Source of the DNA: Elgaria multicarinata webbii
Taxonomy: Eukaryota > Chordata > Lepidosauria > Squamata > Anguidae
DNA length: 64,000 nt
NCBI RefSeq assembly: GCF_023053635.1
Contig: NC_086175.1
Location: 117,130,740 to 117,194,739, forward strand
Direction: 5' to 3'
Positions 10,547 through 21,579 of the stretch are shown here, one piece after another. Below the pieces are notes generated by a model, which had not been told where the DNA came from, ran no database searches, and saw only the letters and a list, made by a program, of their open reading frames with translations. The position numbers were made by a program, and so were the translations under genes. The number at the start of each line of letters is the position of its first letter. Positions within the stretch are counted from its first letter, which is position 1.

Positions 10547-10675
10547 CCCTATTCCCCAAACTGGTGTCCTCCAGTCTCCACAGATGTTTGACTAAAACTC
10601 CATCAGTGTGGCCATCCAAAACATGGCCATCCAACATATCTAGAGGACACCACGTTGTGGGAAGCTCTTCTAAAG
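10547..10675. mobile_element. hAT-type MITE, CAGCCTTCC family, diverged
   Basis: Blocks 'ccaaactggtgtcctccag', 'ttgactaaaactccatca' and, inverted, 'tctagaggacaccacgttgtg' match the palindromic family at 38261-38390 and 14110-14230. The TSD is not readable. Confidence 0.55.
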
Positions 10676-10827
10676 GAAACCGTTCCTTTTAACCGGTAGC
10701 ATTTCTAAATTTGCCTCAATACATAGCAATTAGCACATGCACATTTTATGCAAGTCAGTGTCCCTCTTTTTGGGTGATTTAAGCATGGCCATCCTAACTG
10801 CTACTTGGACAAATGTTCTGACTCAGT

Positions 10828-10938
10828 GGCCCCGTTCAGAAGACACCTTTAACCATGGCTTTAACCATGGTGAATAAGGCTTTTTGCCTGACTCACCGTG
10901 GTTAAAGCCATGGTTTAAGGTGTCTTCTGAACGGGGCC
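10828..10938. mobile_element. Foldback MITE, AGT TSD
   Basis: Inverted termini GGCCCCGTTCAGAAGACACC and GGTGTCTTCTGAACGGGGCC match perfectly and are flanked by AGT at 10825-10827 and 10939-10941. The interior is also palindromic (tttaaccatggctttaacca). 111 bp. Ends resemble 62765-62865 and 57060-57589 (TTCAGANNACA core). Confidence 0.8.
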
Positions 10939-10941
10939 AGT

Positions 10942-11140
10942 ATGTTCATGGGCAGTAATACTCTCCGAGCTTCAGTATGCCTCAGAACACTAGTTGCTGG
11001 TGGACATGGGTGGGAAGGTGCTGCTGTGCTGTTGCCTTCCTTGTGGGCTTCCAAGCAGTTGGCCACTGTAGAAACAGAAGGACAGAAGGTTGAGCTAGAT
11101 AGGCCTTTGTTCTGATCCAGCATCGTCCTTCTTTAAATTG
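10942..11140 (+). mobile_element. CR1/L3-like LINE 3' end, diverged
   Basis: 'ctagttgctggtggacatgg', 'gtgggaaggtgctgctgtgc', 'agttggccactgt' and 'gatccagcatcgtccttctt' follow the order of the better copies at 27850-28085 and 35855-36090. Confidence 0.7.
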
Positions 11141-11723
11141 GATCCAAATTCATGTTTACAATCTAAAAAGAATCAGACCAGCAATAAATAGCGATGGATG
11201 AATTGACCCCATCATGATTCATAATTTGCTCACCAAGTTATACATAGATTAAAGATCTCTGTTGTTTGCACAAGCGCATCACCAAAGTGCAACATGGAAA
11301 TCTGACATGTGTAGTATGGAGTTCTCTCCTGCCCCATGCATCGTGAATGCAAAGCATGGTGACATAGCCTTCTGTGATTGGCCTGTTGTCTCATGTGCTG
11401 TGCTTAAAGCTGGGTTGGGAAACCTGTACCCTTAGGGCTAATTTCTTCTGCTCCCATAATGTCCTCTTTTGGGCTCTTATATGCCAGCTACCGGCAATAA
11501 GAACACCACCAGCAGTAGCTTCCTGATCTCTCACTGAGCACAACAGAGGTCTCCATGGCAGCAAAGACCCCCATGTCCCAGAAGAGCTTCTCTGCATCAG
11601 TAGAGGGACACCTGTACCATATTCCTGCTTTCTCCAATGGACAACATTAGAGGCAGTGGGATGCATTTTAAATCTATCCATCTGAGTTGTAAATCTAAAT
11701 CTTTTCAGTGTGTATGAGGATGA
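11141..11723. other. Unassigned intergenic stretch
   Basis: No gene or recognisable repeat terminus. An open frame on the minus strand (11681-11391) has no recognisable domain. Confidence 0.4.
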
Positions 11724-12146
11724 TCAGGGGTCTGGAAACAAAGCCTTGAGGAGAGAATGAAATAACTGGGCATGTTTAGCCTTGAGAAGAGAAGACTGAG
11801 GGGAGACATGATAGCACTCTTCAGATACTTGAAAGGTTGTCACACAGAGGAGGGCCAGGATCTCTTCTCGATCATCCCAGAGTGCAGGACATGGAATGAT
11901 GGGCTCAAGTTACAGGAAGCCAGATTCTGGCTGGACATCAGGAAAAACTTCCTGACTGTTAGAGCAGTACAACAATGGAAGCAATGACCTAGGGAGGTTG
12001 TTGGCTCTCCCACACTAGAGGCCTTCAAGAGGCAGCTGGACAGCCATCTGTCAGGTTTGCTTTAAGGTGGATTCCTGTACTGAGCGGGGAGTTGGACTTG
12101 ATGGCCTTTTACACCCCTTCCAGCTCTACTATTCTATGATTCTTCA
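11724..12146 (+). mobile_element. CR1 LINE 3' end
   Basis: Frame 11772-11987 reads [48 protein letters not shown] and then stops where the copy at 43006 continues LPREVV. It is followed by the CR1 3' UTR and a final ATTCTATGATTCTT. 5' truncated. Confidence 0.85.
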
Positions 12147-12829
12147 GACCCCCTCGAAGTCACTGTTCTATATAATTTATGTGAGAATTTAATACCCTGC
12201 TGTCAAAGTTAAGTTGTCAGGTCACATTGACTTTGGTGTTATTTTAAAAAAACACAGCCCCGTCCAAAGCAAACCCACCAGCACCGCAGCCTAATTTTGC
12301 AATTCAAATTTCCATAGGTTTCTTCTCTTGATTTCATTAGTTAACATTTCCCTTCCTTTCCTTTTTCGCTCCGTTATCTACATTTTCTGCTGCGGGAGAC
12401 AAGTATATTGTCTATGCTGCAGTAATCTTCCTTAATTGATTTGGGACGTGTGCCAGTCGCTTCTAGTATTTTGGGCTGGTGTCTGTATGTGACTGGCTTT
12501 CGTCCAACAGCTGTCATCGTTTGAGTTCACTTTATCCCTTTGCTCTTCTGGTACCGGGATATTTGGCACTCTTAGCCTTTGAATTCTGCTCTTTCATCCC
12601 ACACGTTTGTACTGTAATTGGCTAAGGAAAAAAAATGCAAGCATTTCACCATATGCAACTATCCGAAGTACCAGACTTTTTGATGACTTCTTGTTACTCA
12701 GTCCTGGGCAATCGAGAGGACTTGCTTCCATTCAAGTGATAATGTGCATGATTCAAACTTTATTTGACTATATTTCCTCAAGCAAACAAGAACTTACTTT
12801 TTAAATATGGGGGACCTTTTAAACTATAA
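12147..12829. other. Repeat-poor intergenic stretch
   Basis: AT-rich DNA with no gene, no inverted termini and no simple repeat. It could hold regulatory DNA upstream of PDGFD, but nothing in the sequence proves this. Confidence 0.35.
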
Positions 12830-13381
12830 AGCTGGACTCCATTGGAACCCCCTTCCCCATTTCCCCCAGAACCTAGAATCACTGCCTGCACCACCCGCAC
12901 GGCTTAACTTAGCAGCATGTCCTCAATTAGAATTGCCATTTTACACAAAGATGGGGGCTCTGCTATTTTCCTAGATCTATGGTCGCAAATATCTCTTTAT
13001 GGTCATAGTTTGTGACCTTAGATCAAGGAAACTACAGAGCCCCCATCTTGGTGTAAAATGGCAGCTTTCATCAAGTGCGAGCAGCTAAGGTAAATCCTGT
13101 GGCTGGCGATGGGGGGGGCCAGTTCCGGGTTCTGGGGGTGAGTGGGGAGGGACCAGCAGGGAGTATAGGGACTCCCTGTCATCCTAGCAGCAGGTGGGGA
13201 CAGTGGCTCTCAACTGCGCCAAACTGGGCAGAGGCACCCCAAAGCTCTCAGACCCATTCTGATCCACTTCAGGGTGCCTCAGACCAATCTGGTACGACTC
13301 TAGATTCGAAATGAGGTGGCCCGAATCAGCCCGCTTCAGCTCAGATTACATGTTCTGCCCCAAGGCAGCGTACAGGCCTAG
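12830..13381. mobile_element. Probable foldback element with central hairpin
   Basis: At 12940-13066 a long imperfect hairpin pairs 'gccattttacacaaagatgg' with 'ccatcttggtgtaaaatggc' and 'cctagatctatggtc' with 'gaccttagatcaagg'. The right part (gcccgaatcagcccgcttca..gtacaggccta) resembles the right arm of 58117-58631. The left terminus is not clear, so the start is approximate. Confidence 0.45.
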
Positions 13382-14109
13382 TGTTTAGTTGGAGGGCTTA
13401 GGGCTTAATAAACATAATTCAGGGAGATGATCATGATCAAATAACATATTGCTACCTAACCCCAAGACAGGCTATTCTTCAAATCAAACAAATAAATGTG
13501 TGGGAGGTGAGCAAGGCATCCAATGGAACCCGCAAAGGCTGACCTGCTTCGGGGGTACCGAACCTCGCTTCGGCTTCAGTACCAAAGCGAGGCAGCCAAG
13601 CCCCAAAGCACCCCAAATTGAATCAGGGCTATTTTGGAGGCTCCAAAATGGCCTCCAAGGCAACTACGTATGTATGGGTGGGGTTGAAACAGTTCACTGC
13701 GCTCACATGCTCGCCTGAAATCTGAACTGGGGACTTCTTGTTTGCAGCTTGCTCTGTCAAACACCAGCTCTCTAAAGATTCAATGATCAGACCTAATATC
13801 AGTCAGAAAAGTATTCTTTCATAAATAAATATTAAAAAACAAAACAAAACATGCAGCTGTTTGGAATTTGTTTGTTTTGGCCGCATATCTGTTTGGCTGA
13901 GCGTGCAAATAAAGTGTGTGCGAGAGAAATCTACATTCTTTTGCCATTGTAGCAAGGAGCATTTTACTTGCATGACTCAGCATTTTACTCCCCCTTCTCG
14001 TTTTCGTATTGAACTCTTTCGGAGGTTAAAAGAACAAAGTGACGGATAGTTTTGAATCTCTGATGAGTGCTTTGTCATGACTGCACAGCACAATGCACAG
14101 AATCTATCA
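13382..14109. other. Unassigned intergenic stretch
   Basis: Contains a GC-rich patch with a hairpin 'aacctcgcttcggcttc' / 'accaaagcgaggc' near 13560-13595, probably an old MITE. No gene was recognised. Confidence 0.35.
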
Positions 14110-14230
14110 CAGCCTTCCACAACCTGGTGCCCTCCAGATGTTTGGGACTTCAATTCCCATCAACCCCACCCACCATGGAGAGGAATGATGTGAGTTATGG
14201 TCCAAAACATCTGGTGTACACCAGGCTCAT
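14110..14230. mobile_element. hAT-type MITE, CAGCCTTCC family
   Basis: Starts CAGCCTTCCACAACCTGGTG, has 'ccctccagatgtttgggact' and, inverted, 'ggtccaaaacatctggtg'. It matches the palindromic family at 38261-38390. The right terminus is diverged. Confidence 0.65.
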
Positions 14231-15133
14231 TTAGTAGGTCATTACACGCAACCCCTTTTTCAAATTGGACTTCAGTTTGATTGAAGGAGACAAAGATATT
14301 TGTAAGAGGTGCAAGATTCACACCAAGATCCAAAGGGCCTAGATTCAAGATTAAGTTAGAAGAATCAGTGTTGTTGTTTAAAAACATCTGTGGGGCATAC
14401 TTTTTTGTACTCCAAAAAATACAGTTCCCCCTTTTTTTTAACCAAAGAGATTTGTGCTTTTCCCATGCATACTGAGAGCCTCACATCATTTAATTGTTCT
14501 AATAATTGTCACTCAACCAATGATCCTACATACACAATGGGGATGGGCCCAGTCACACTATTTTCCCTCTGCCCTCCGCATCCCTTTTTCCTTTCGTGTC
14601 ATGTCTTCTTAGATTGGAAACCTGCAGGGAGGGTCTGTCTTGTTTTCATTGGTTGTAGGTAAGCCATTTTTTAAACAGCAAAATGACTTGGTCCGGCCCT
14701 GCTAGATAATAATCTTGTTGCAGCACTCTGAAGCCCCCCACGTGCAGAACCTTGCAATAATCTAAACTGGACATAACTACGACATGAATACCTAGGGTGC
14801 AGTCATAAATCCCCTGCTAATGAATAGCACATATTCTCCTCATTATCATGCCCCATGCAGGACAGCAATAGCACAGAACTGTCAGCGCCCAAGGACTCAA
14901 GCAGGCAAGCCAAGGCATGCACTTCAGGGGAACAAAACACAAATAAGTAACCTACTGGAATCACTGGGCCATGATAAACACTGTCTTTTCTGAACTTTCA
15001 ATATGAGCCATCCAATCAAACAACCCATTATCACCAGCAACTATGAAGGTGCGCCTTTATATTTTCAGGATGACCTTGCTATTTATGACAAAGTCCAGCT
15101 TGAAGGATGGGGAAAGGATGCATGTCCCATATG
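14231..15133. other. Unassigned intergenic stretch
   Basis: AT-rich. No gene, no clear element ends. Confidence 0.4.
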
Positions 15134-15136
15134 CAT

Positions 15137-15175
<39 letters not shown>

Positions 15176-15240
15176 TTTCAACATTTTTATGCTGCCTTTC
15201 AGGGCTATCTCAAGGCTGCTCACATCATATTAAAAGAAAA
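15134..15240 (-). mobile_element. LINE 3' terminus with (TTTA)n tail
   Basis: A pure (TTTA)n at 15136-15178 is followed by 'caacatttttatgctgcctt', the layout of L2 termini elsewhere in the window (tail, then 'acatttttataccgccc'). Only the terminus remains. Confidence 0.55.
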
Positions 15241-15495
15241 GGGTTCACTTCGACATGAAGTGCAAACTTTGCAAACGGAATACCTCTTCTTCCTCTTATT
15301 CGCCACTATCCTTTATTGTCATCCCCTTTATCTTCTTCCTTGCATGTCTCCTTAACAGAATACTTTAGGAAGGGGGCAGGGGAGAAACAGGTTCTTGCCC
15401 CAAGGAGCTTACAAACTAGTTAGGCAGCAACAGTGAGGAGGAACTGGACAATAGAGAGGAGAGAATAAGGGTAACAAGACAACTGAAGGAGACAC

Positions 15496-15499
<4 letters not shown>

Positions 15500-15555
<56 letters not shown>
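15500..15555. repeat. (GA)n microsatellite
   Basis: About 27 GA units on the plus strand. Confidence 0.95.
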
Positions 15556-15558
<3 letters not shown>

Positions 15559-15908
15559 GGGGGAGGTGATACAATTATTTTAATTTGCTTTAGTCGTTGT
15601 GCGTCCAAAACCAAGGGAATGGCCATTATTACACCTTGTGCATGAGTGTGTGTGAAAGAGAGGTAAGGAATTTCTGCCAACTTAACTGAGCTTTGCATCA
15701 ATTGCTGAACCATGCAGGCACCCTCATCCCCCCTCCCCATCTAGGGCCAGGCTTGGGGAGGGGAGGGGGTGTCAAGCATATGCCTTTGCTGACCCCTACC
15801 ACAACCACCCCCACACACCCCAGCAGTCCTAATCTATCCATGCCATCCAGAGAGTGAGCGAGTCTGCTAACCCTTTCAGCCTATTCCACTATTTGCTTGT
15901 CTGATATG

Positions 15909-16056
15909 GGCCCTGTCTTCACAGTGCCACCTCCCCGCAAAACCATGTGGTTTTATTCACCCAGGATGGCGTTGGGTAATCCTGATGCCAAGGAGTGAGC
16001 GTGGGGTTTATGGAGGCTGTCCAAGTACTGGAGCCACCCCCCACCATCTTCTAAAT
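15909..16056. repeat. Repeat shared with 20481-20650
   Basis: 'aatcctgatgccaaggagtg', 'agcgtggggtttatggaggc' and 'tactggagccacc' correspond in order to 'aatcccgatgccaaggaagg', 'atgtggggtttctgggcggc' and 'tcctggagccacc' near 20535-20596. Two copies of one dispersed family of unknown class. Confidence 0.55.
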
Positions 16057-16500
16057 GTTATTTTGTTAAATTTAACAGTCAGAGAGACTTCCTTTCTGAG
16101 CAGTAACTAAACTTTGACTGGATTACTTTTAACTGTAGGTGTCTCTTAATCCCTTCATGATTTGTTTACAGGGCATGTTACTGGCATATCATTGTACTTT
16201 TGCCTGCAGCCATGTTTATAAATGTGTACCGAGACTTTTGTGTGTGTGTCCATATTTCATTTTGCTCCAACTTGCAATTAATTATGTTTAATTATACTTG
16301 ACATTTTTTAATATTAAAAAATAAAACTTTATAGTACGTTATTATAGCAGTTAGCCTAATTCTTTTTTAAATATATATATATTGACATTAATAAACTCCT
16401 GACTTTAAATTATAGTGAAACCCATTTTTATTCATGGAATTTGTGTGACAAGAACCTTCCAATGAAGTGTGTTTTATGAGAATAAAGGAAGGCAATCTAA
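16057..16500. other. Unassigned AT-rich stretch
   Basis: AT-rich DNA with no gene or recognisable element. Confidence 0.4.
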
Positions 16501-16744
16501 AAGAGTCAGTGTGGTGTAGTGGCTAAGGTGTTGGATTGGGAGTCGAGAGATCTGGGTTCTAGTCCCCACTCGGCCATGGAAACCCACTGTATGACTTTGG
16601 GCCAGTCACAGACTCTCAGCCCAACCTACCTCACAGGGTTGTTGTTGTGAGGATAACATGGAGAGGAGAAAGATTATGTACACTGCCTTGGGTTCCTTGG
16701 AGGAAAAATGGCGGGATATAAATTAAATAAATAAATAAATAAAA
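16501..16744 (+). mobile_element. ACA/Sauria-type SINE, full length
   Basis: Pol III type head: box A region GTGTAGTGGCTAAGGTG and box B region GGGTTCTAGTCCCC. Then 'gactttgggccagtcac', 'cctacctcacagggttgttg', 'gaggataacatggagaggag' and 'ttgggttccttggaggaaa', with a 3' (AAAT)n tail at about 16724-16744. It is unbroken and is the best single taxonomic marker in the window: this family is characteristic of squamates and is thought to be mobilised by BovB, remnants of which lie at 19540-20245. Confidence 0.9.
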
Positions 16745-17967
16745 GGGATGAACAACGAACTCCCAAATTTGAATTATGGATATAGATATATAACCTTAAG
16801 AGAAGTCTTTTGGAATTTCTTAATTCAGGACTATGGAGCACGGCACTCTGCTATGTCATGCTCGTTTTCCCAACATACACGGCTGCTAGAAAAGGGATCA
16901 ACTGGCAGGCAGCTGAGCAGATTCCCCCTCTCCCTGCTTTGTAAAAAGAAAGCCTCAGCGCCCCCCACCCCACCCCACCCCACCCTATTTTGATTTGTAC
17001 TTATACTTCTTGCGCAAGTCTGGTTTTCTGGAATACCACGAACTTACATTAAGAATGATTTTTATTTTATTTATTTTTTAAAAGTTAATCAGGCGATCTC
17101 AGTAATGCATTCCAGGAGCAAAGCTTCAAAGGGAACAAATAATGAAGTGGCTGCTAATGCTGTTTTGAAGAGCTCAAAAGAGATCGCACCAGTTTCATTT
17201 TTAAGGGATGGAGCAGATGCCCGCCTCGCCCAGGGAAATACGTAAAAATACCCCCACCACCCACACGTGCTCCATCACCACATTGCAAAGAGGACTCACA
17301 AAAATCAAAACTTTTTAATAATTATTTTTCTATCCTTGCACAAGTCTGTTCTTCTCGAATACCACTAACACACTTTCTTTAACAACAAGAAGACAACAAC
17401 AGAAGCCCTAAAGCAAACTACCAAGTTAAGCAGGCAATTTCCATTCCGGTGCTAAACGCATTGCATTCTGGGAGTAAAGCAGCAAAAGAAACAATTAATT
17501 TAGTGGCTGTTAGGCAATTAAAGCCAGGCAATTAATTTCTCATCCAAATCGCCTCAAGTAAAATAAATACTTCAATTAATTTGCACCCCAAACCAATGGG
17601 AAAAAAAATATTCCCCCCTCCACCAAGTTTAGTTCTCATACAAGGGGAGACCGGGGAGGGGGATTGGCAGGGATTGGAGGATGAGGGAAGAGGAGAGTAA
17701 CCCCTCCCCCCATTTGCAATGCCCCTGAAAATTGCCCCCTGCGTGGCGACAGAGAGTTGAAAAAAGCACACACCATCCATTGGTGCCTATGGTCCGGCTA
17801 TTGGGCGGTATAGAAATGTAATAAATAAATAAATAAATAAATGGTCACTCAAGGCTCTATGGAAAAGATCTGAGGCACTGGGAAAGAAACCCGGCCTGGA
17901 GCACTAAGGGCCCAGGCCTAGCAACTCCCCTGGGTGGTGGTGGTGGGAAGATGGACTGGTGCCAACA
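16745..17967. other. Intergenic stretch with minor repeats
   Basis: Contains a (CCCCA)n patch near 16965-16985, two old similar blocks ('ttgcgcaagtctggttttct' at about 17010; 'ttgcacaagtctgttcttct' at about 17335), and a plus-strand L2-type terminus 'gggcggtatagaaatgtaat' with an (AAAT)n tail at 17799-17842. No gene. Confidence 0.5.
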
Positions 17968-18034
17968 GGAGGAGGAGGAGGAGGAGGAGGAGGAAGAAGA
18001 AGAAGAAGAAGAAGAAGAAGAAGAAGAAGAAGAA
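17968..18034. repeat. (GAG)n/(GAA)n purine tract
   Basis: An uninterrupted 67-base purine run of GAG then GAA triplets. Frames across it give poly-Glu on plus and poly-Ser on minus, an artefact of the repeat. Confidence 0.95.
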
Positions 18035-18069
18035 GGTCCGACTGAATGGCCCACCCAACTAAGTGAGCC

Positions 18070-18150
18070 TAAAATCTACCATGAGCCCCTCCCACTGGTA
18101 GTAGTGGTTCTAAATCTACCACAAGGCCCTCCCACTGGTAGTAGTGGTTC
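18070..18150. repeat. Two-copy tandem duplication, about 40 bp
   Basis: The unit 'aaatctacc..cctcccactggtagtagtggttc' occurs at 18070-18110 and again at 18111-18150 with four differences. Confidence 0.85.
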
Positions 18151-18679
18151 CTCCTCCTCCATGGCAGCAGGGCTGGCCTCAAGGGTGGGCGAGCAAGGTT
18201 GTCACCAAGCTGAGGGGGTCACCCAAGCTGAGCTGAGCAGCTGTGTTTTTTTAATGTACTGTCTGAAGTGAGCTAGGGCGGCAAAAAGCAAGTGTCTGTA
18301 ACTTTTCTTTCAAGGTTCTACAGGTTATTTGGGTGCGAACTATATACATACAAAAACTTTCAAACTACAATTCGTTTGAAAGCATGTTTCCTTTTCAATT
18401 TCCACTTTGATGTCATTTGCATTACGAGAGAAAAAAAACCCAGTGGAACACAGCCTTACTTTGAGCGACGTTACCAAGCACTTAGCACTTCAAATGCATA
18501 TAAAGGCTATAAGCACTGTATAAATAATAATAAAAGAATGCTGCAAGCTCTAAGAGGTCAGCTTGCATGCCTTTTTATTCATAACTTTTCTTAAAGATAA
18601 AAAGAATGGGTATCCCTTTAAAAAAAATGCTTACCAAAAGATAGGAAGTGCTACCCCCCGCCCCCCCAAAATGTTATAA

Positions 18680-19515
18680 ATAAAAATCGCACGATTGTTG
18701 GAGATGTAATACACCTAATGCTTCCTTAACTCGTATGCTTTGGCAATGTCCCGTAATCGCCCCTTTTAGGGAGGATAAACTTCGTATGGAAACAATCTAT
18801 AACATGGAACAATGTGCATGTCCTCCTAAAATTATGCATGGTGTGGAGAATGTGGACAGGGAGACATTTTTCTCCCTCTCTCAAAACACTAGAACCCGGG
18901 GTCATCCCATGAAACTGATTGGTGGGAGAGCCAGGACAAATAAAAGGAAGTCCTTCTTCACACAGTGCATAGTTAAATTATGGAACTCATTACCACAAGA
19001 TGTAGTGATGGCCACCCATCTGGACGGCTTCAAAAGGAGGCAAAGGCTATCAATGGCTACTAGCTCTATTGGTTGTGTGCTGTCTCCAGTATTCGAGGCA
19101 ATAAGCTTGTGTGCACCAGTTGCTGGGGAACATGGGTGGGAGGGTGCTGTTGCACCATGTCCTGCTTGTTCATCCCTGGATGATGGCTGGTTGGGCACTG
19201 TGTGAACAGAGTGCTGGACTAGATGGATCCTTAGTCTGATCCAGCATGGGACTTCTTATGTTCTTATTTTCTTAAATTACTTGCCACCTTCTTGGAAATT
19301 AACACATGGTCAGTGCAGATGGATCTTCAGGGCCCTCATGACAGCCAAAAATCTGATATTATCACATTGGAAGGACAAACGTTCACCTACCATAATGCAA
19401 TGGACTGAAGACCTAATAACGCTATCAACTTTTGAACGGGTGTTATATAGGCGCAACTTGCAAGTGGATAAATACACAGATATCTGGTCTGCTTTTCTTG
19501 AAATCTATGTATAAC
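18680..19515 (+). mobile_element. L1-like LINE ORF2 C-terminus, split
   Basis: The left piece (about 18700-18841) reads RMLWQCPVIAPFREDK, resembling the C-terminal 'HxxW.CP.I..FW' region of L1/Tx1 ORF2. The right piece (19281-19514) reads LMTAKNLILSHWKDKRSPTI, then WTEDLITLSTFERVLYRRN and DIWSAFLEIY, the usual end of such proteins. A CR1/L3-like 3' end (18842-19265) sits between them, so the element looks broken by a later insertion. Assignment is by motif memory, not alignment. Confidence 0.55.
18842..19265 (+). mobile_element. CR1/L3-like LINE 3' end inserted in L1-like LINE
   Basis: Coding remnant FFTQCIVKLWNSLPQDVVMATHLDGFKRR, then the standard non-coding tail: 'caccagttgctggggaacat', 'gggtgggagggtgctgttgc', 'tgtgaacagagtgctggact', 'ctgatccagcatgggacttc', ending ATGTTCTTA. 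This is the longest copy of a family also seen at 4088, 10942, 24720, 27850, 35855, 47994 and 55200. Confidence 0.8.
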
Positions 19516-19539
19516 TGCCCACCACCACATCTTTTAATA

Positions 19540-20245
19540 AATGGTACACATGATGAATGGTATTAATGAAATGGTACACATGATGGCAACCAGCTTGATT
19601 GATAACTGGCAAATAGAGGGAGAAAACGTGGAGGCAGTGACAGACTTTGTATTTCTGGGCGCAAAGATTACTGCAGACGCTGACTGCAGCCAGGAAATCA
19701 GAAGATGTTTACTTCTTGGGAGGAGAGCAATGACAAATCTTGATAAAATAGTTAAGAGCAGAGACACCACGCTGAAAACAAAGGTCCACATAGTTAAAGC
19801 AATGGTATTCCCCGTAGTAACCTATGGCTGCGAGAGCTAGACCATAAGGAAAGCTGAGCGAAGGAAGATAGATGCTTTTGAACTGTGGTGTTGGAGGAAA
19901 ATCCTGTGAGTGCCTTGGACTGCAAGAAGATCAAACCAGTCCATACTCCAGGAAATAAAGCCAGACTGCTCACTTGAAAAGCAAAGTGAGCTTTTAAAAG
20001 CAAAACTGAAGTACTTTGGCCACATAATGAGAAGACAGGATACCCTGGAGAAGAGGCTGATGCTAGGGAAAGTGGAAGGCAAAAGGAAGAGGGGCCGACC
20101 AAGGGCAAGATGGAGGGATGATATTCTGGAGGTGACAGACTTGGCCTTGGGGGAGCTAGGGGTGGCAACGGCCGACAGAAAGCTCTGGCGTGGGCTGGTC
20201 CATGAAGTCACGAAGAGTCGGAAACGACTGAACGAATGAACAATG
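19540..20245 (+). mobile_element. BovB (RTE-clade) LINE 3' end
   Basis: The C-terminal part of a BovB ORF2 is readable: FLGAKITADADCSQEIRRCL, then LGRRAMTNLDKIVKSRDTTL, FPVVTYGCES, FELWCWRKIL, VPWTARRSNQSILQEI, LKYFGHIMRRQDTLEKRLML, KRKRGRPRARWRDDI and KLWRGLVHEVTKSRKRLNE followed by a stop. Two in-frame stops are visible at formerly sense positions: TAG after the CES triplet (a Trp codon in intact copies) and TGA after KIL (Arg in intact copies). It is therefore a dead 5'-truncated copy. BovB is known to have moved horizontally between squamates and other animals. An antisense fragment lies at 25617-25735. Confidence 0.88.
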
Positions 20246-21191
20246 AAACACATGATGAAAAATGATGATATTTCTATATATGTAATGTTTTTTTTTCTGT
20301 GCACGATGTATATTCTGTTCAGATTTGTTGATATATACAATAAAAAGGAATGTATATATATAACCTATGCTAGTTCTGCTGTGTTGCATATTGCCCTGCA
20401 CTGGCTTTCTGAACTTTGGCTTGTGTGTAAACGGAAGCACAGTGGCAGAGAGGGGGCTGTTTTCATGGCACAGGGTTGGCGCTGCCTCCCTCCTTGACAC
20501 TGCACTTTCCCTCTCCTGGGGCAGCGTCGGGGAATCCCGATGCCAAGGAAGGAATGTGGGGTTTCTGGGCGGCCATCCAGGTCCTGGAGCCACCACCCGC
20601 CTTTTTCTTGGTGGAAGGTGACCAATCGCTGGCTGCCTACCACCAGGCTCCGCCCCCAGGCTGGCCCTGGATTGGCTGTGGAGCAACGTTACACAGCGGA
20701 AGTGCTGCGCTGACATCACTCCCTTTGAAAAAGTTGGGGTAAATCCCCGGCTTTTTCAAAACGCAGCGTCACGGGAAAACCGCTCGCTCACTGCGAACCT
20801 GCTCCTGCGTTGTCTAACCTACGGGGCGCAGATCCACAGCCACCGTGGGGCTTTCCCTGTATGGAGACAACCCCTGGGAGGACAAAGTTTTGAGCAATGT
20901 CTTTTCTGATGAACATGACACCTACACCAGGCCCCATAAATCAAATGGGTGGCCCTGCAAACTCACGTGGGGGCGAGCACCAAAGGCACTCTTCACCTAG
21001 GGTGCAATTTATCCTAGGGGCTGCAGCTGCCAACTAGTCCTCCCAGTCATGCCATCTGGGAGGAGAGGGTGAATCAGCTGAAGGAGAAGCTCAGGCCAGT
21101 GCTCCTTGCCGCCCCTTCTGCCACTCGCCCAAACACATGGCTGAGCGGAAGAGGCAATGCAAAGAGCAGCAGTCCCCATTTCTCTCTCTCT
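20246..21191. other. GC-rich intergenic repeat (20481-20870) and flanks
   Basis: 20481-20650 is a second copy of the repeat at 15909-16056. The following GC-rich DNA has an inverted pair 'gaaaaagttggggtaaatcc' / 'ccggctttttcaaaacgcag', plus CCAAT-like and GC-box-like words (gaccaatcgc, ctccgccccc). Because part is repetitive, these words are not taken as a promoter. No exon seen. Confidence 0.4.
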
Positions 21192-21416
21192 GGCCAGATC
21201 TACATCAAGCAGCATATTGCACTATGAAAGCGGTATGTAAAAGGCAGGAGCCACACTAAGCAGGATATACTGCTTTGGAAGCGGTGTATATGGTACGTGT
21301 CAATGGGCCCCAACAGTTGTCAGTGCACTTCAATACCGCCGTAATGCAGTAGCATGACTCCTGCCTTTTATATACCGCTTCCATAGTGCAATATCCTGCT
21401 TGGTGTAGATTAGGCC
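21192..21416. mobile_element. Palindromic MITE, 'atctacaccaagcag' family
   Basis: Termini GGCCAGATCTACATCAAGCA and TGCTTGGTGTAGATTAGGCC are inverted repeats. TCT lies on both sides, but the left flank is a CT run, so the TSD is ambiguous. Inner arms 'cactatgaaagcggtatgta' / 'ataccgcttccatagtgcaa' also pair. Confidence 0.75.
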
Positions 21417-21579
21417 TCTCTTTCTCTGGTGCAATGAGTTGGGAGAGGGCCCAGTGGGGCCAACAGCCCCAGCTGCTATGCCCTGGTTCCTCCGTCATCC
21501 CGTGCCAGGCACACCTGAAGGGCAGGTGTACCTTATCGTGACCCCGCCCTCCACTGCCCTGCAGCATACTTCGATGAAT

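Noticed and set aside
10167-10595. 142-residue plus frame
   Set aside because: No domain, overlaps a diverged MITE, and the opposite strand is equally open.
16501-16570. Possible genuine tRNA gene
   Set aside because: Box A and box B are those of a SINE head. The body, BovB-like tail and (AAAT)n identify a SINE.
17951-18271. Acidic poly-Glu protein frame (and poly-Ser on minus)
   Set aside because: Produced by the GAG/GAA microsatellite.
19837-20340. Minus-strand frames of 124-187 residues
   Set aside because: Antisense shadows of the BovB coding end.
20600-20760. CCAAT, GC-box and CRE-like words as an upstream promoter
   Set aside because: They lie in or next to a dispersed repeat that has a second copy at 15909-16056, so chance or repeat origin is more likely.
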